64,000 nt of DNA. Source: Epilithonimonas sp. JDS (lineage in GTDB: Bacteria > Bacteroidota > Bacteroidia > Flavobacteriales > Weeksellaceae). Numbering within the stretch: position 1 is the stretch's first letter; each line of letters starts with the position of its first letter. The notes below the pieces were generated by a model. It did not search any database, had not been told where the DNA came from, and saw nothing but the letters and a program-made list of their open reading frames with translations. This document shows, one piece after another, positions 62,624 to 64,000 of this stretch. The stretch is from assembly GCF_021261315.1 (NCBI RefSeq), contig NZ_JAJSAX010000002.1, positions 799,000 through 862,999 on the forward strand. Reading direction: 5' to 3'. The position numbers and the translations under genes were made by a program.

Positions 62624-63988
62624 ATGTTCAACAGTTTACAAGATAAGCTAGATAAGGCGCTTCATAATATTTCCGGCCGCGGAAAGATCTCTGAGATCAA
62701 CGTTGCAGAAACTGTAAAAGAAATCCGACGTGCACTCGTAGATGCCGATGTGAACTACAAAGTTGCAAAGGACCTGACGAAACGCGTGCAAGACAAAGCG
62801 CTGGGACAAAACGTTCTGACGTCTCTTACGCCGGGACAATTGATGACGAAGATCGTTCACGACGAATTGGTGGAATTGATGGGTGGAAGCCAGGAAGGCA
62901 TCAACCTTTCCGGGAAACCAAGCGTTATTTTAATTGCTGGACTTCAGGGTTCTGGGAAAACGACGTTCTCTGGAAAATTGGCGAATTACCTGAAACAAAA
63001 ACGTAGCAAAAAACCACTTTTGGTAGCTTGTGACGTTTACAGACCTGCGGCAATCGACCAGTTGAAAGTTCTTGGTGGACAGATCAATGTTGAAGTTTAC
63101 ACAGAACTTGAAAATAAAAATCCAACTTCTATCGCATCCAACGCCATCAACTATGCAAAATCAAATGGTTTTGATACGGTGATCGTGGATACGGCGGGAC
63201 GTTTGGCAATTGACGAGCAGATGATGATCGAGATCAAGTCTGTTCATAGCACAATCCAGCCGAATGAAACCTTGTTTGTTGTAGATTCTATGACAGGTCA
63301 GGATGCGGTGAATACGGCGAAAGCTTTTAACGATACGCTAAACTTTGACGGTGTTGTCCTTACGAAATTGGATGGTGATACGCGAGGTGGAGCAGCTTTG
63401 ACAATCCGTTCTGTTGTGGAGAAGCCAATCAAATTCATCTCGACGGGAGAAAAAATGGAAGCTTTGGATCTTTTCTACCCGGAAAGAATGGCGGACAGAA
63501 TCCTTGGAATGGGAGATGTTGTTTCCTTGGTGGAAAGAGCTCAGGAGCAATTTGATGAAGAGGAAGCGAAAAAACTTCATAAGAAGATTGCTAAGAATGA
63601 ATTTGGTTTTGATGATTTCTTGAAGCAGATCAATCAGATCAAAAAGATGGGTAATATGAAGGACCTGATGGGAATGATTCCAGGTGTTGGGAAAGCAATC
63701 AAAGATGTGGACATTAATGACGACGCTTTCAAACATATCGAAGCCATTATCCATTCTATGACGCCAGACGAGAGAAGAAGACCTTCTATTATTAATGTAT
63801 CCAGAAAACAGAGAATTGCTAAAGGTGCCGGAAGAAAAATCGAAGACGTAAACGCATTAATGAAACAGTTTGACCAAATGGGAAAAATGATGAAAATGAT
63901 GCAAGGCCCTCAAGGTAAACAAATGATGCAGATGATGAGCAAAATGCCGAATATGCCAGGAATGGGCGGTGGGTTGTTTGGGAAATAA
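62624..63988 (+). CDS. ffh: Signal recognition particle protein Ffh
   Basis: The protein has 454 residues from the ATG at 62624; a 16-codon extension from 62576 is rejected because it contains the promoter. The N and G domains show the GTPase motifs G-L-Q-G-S-G-K-T-T, DVYRPAAIDQL, DTAGRL and TKLDGD. The methionine-rich M domain (MMKMMQGPQGKQMMQMM) binds 4.5S RNA and signal sequences. It targets nascent membrane proteins to FtsY. The stop is 12 bp before the window end, so the gene is complete. Confidence 0.96.
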   Translation: MFNSLQDKLDKALHNISGRGKISEINVAETVKEIRRALVDADVNYKVAKDLTKRVQDKALGQNVLTSLTPGQLMTKIVHDELVELMGGSQEGINLSGKPSVILIAGLQGSGKTTFSGKLANYLKQKRSKKPLLVACDVYRPAAIDQLKVLGGQINVEVYTELENKNPTSIASNAINYAKSNGFDTVIVDTAGRLAIDEQMMIEIKSVHSTIQPNETLFVVDSMTGQDAVNTAKAFNDTLNFDGVVLTKLDGDTRGGAALTIRSVVEKPIKFISTGEKMEALDLFYPERMADRILGMGDVVSLVERAQEQFDEEEAKKLHKKIAKNEFGFDDFLKQINQIKKMGNMKDLMGMIPGVGKAIKDVDINDDAFKHIEAIIHSMTPDERRRPSIINVSRKQRIAKGAGRKIEDVNALMKQFDQMGKMMKMMQGPQGKQMMQMMSKMPNMPGMGGGLFGK

Positions 63989-64000
63989 ATTTTATAAACT

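Overview
The window looks like chromosomal DNA of a flavobacterium, most likely Chryseobacterium/Epilithonimonas-like (Weeksellaceae). The evidence is low GC content, no obvious Shine-Dalgarno sites, many promoters with the Bacteroidota -7 element TAnnTTTG, type IX secretion sorting domains on secreted proteases, gliding-motility ABC genes (gldF, gldG) and an ATP synthase operon lacking the beta and epsilon genes. The genus is inferred from gene content; no database was searched. Most of the window is housekeeping. No CRISPR array, rRNA, tRNA, prophage or transposase gene was seen.

Layout. 0-10 kb: the end of a DUF3999 protein, a stand-alone (p)ppGpp synthetase-like gene in AT-rich flanks, hemL, a LysM glucosaminidase, a PLP enzyme, a split transketolase, a small barrel protein and phoH. 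10-18 kb: a SAM hydrolase-family gene and three paralogous secreted metalloproteases. 18-24 kb: a hemJ-like gene, gldF, gldG, a small secreted protein and lnt. 24-26 kb: an operon of exported barnase-type RNase, archaemetzincin-type protease, barstar and a GNAT enzyme. 26-32 kb: acyl-CoA dehydrogenase, small enzymes and two stress-protein paralogues. 32-37 kb: leuA-leuC-leuD-leuB. 37-43 kb: a solenoid protein, a lipoprotein protease, thrS-infC-rpmI-rplT. 43-47.5 kb: two M28 peptidases and an M4/M36-like protease. 47.6-53.4 kb: a DNA-damage-tolerance locus (alkB, HTH-S24 regulator, Y-family polymerase, short DnaE). 53.4-64 kb: a lipoprotein, clpS, a CNNM/CBS protein, atpZ-X-atpBEFHAG and ffh.

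Two loci stand out. In the damage-tolerance locus a LexA/UmuD-like regulator with alkB is transcribed divergently from an error-prone polymerase pair. Two related 15-bp sites in the shared intergenic region are good candidate operators, and both AlkB and the Y-family polymerase carry sliding-clamp-type pentapeptides. The barnase/archaemetzincin/barstar operon pairs an exported RNase, with all catalytic residues present, with its cytoplasmic inhibitor and an exported metalloprotease.

The intergenic DNA is rich in structured dispersed repeats. At least three families are visible (A, B and C below). Families A and C show paired substitutions in hairpin arms, evidence that the folded form is maintained. 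Low-complexity GTTGATAGTT-like tracts and a (GTTA)n microsatellite also occur.
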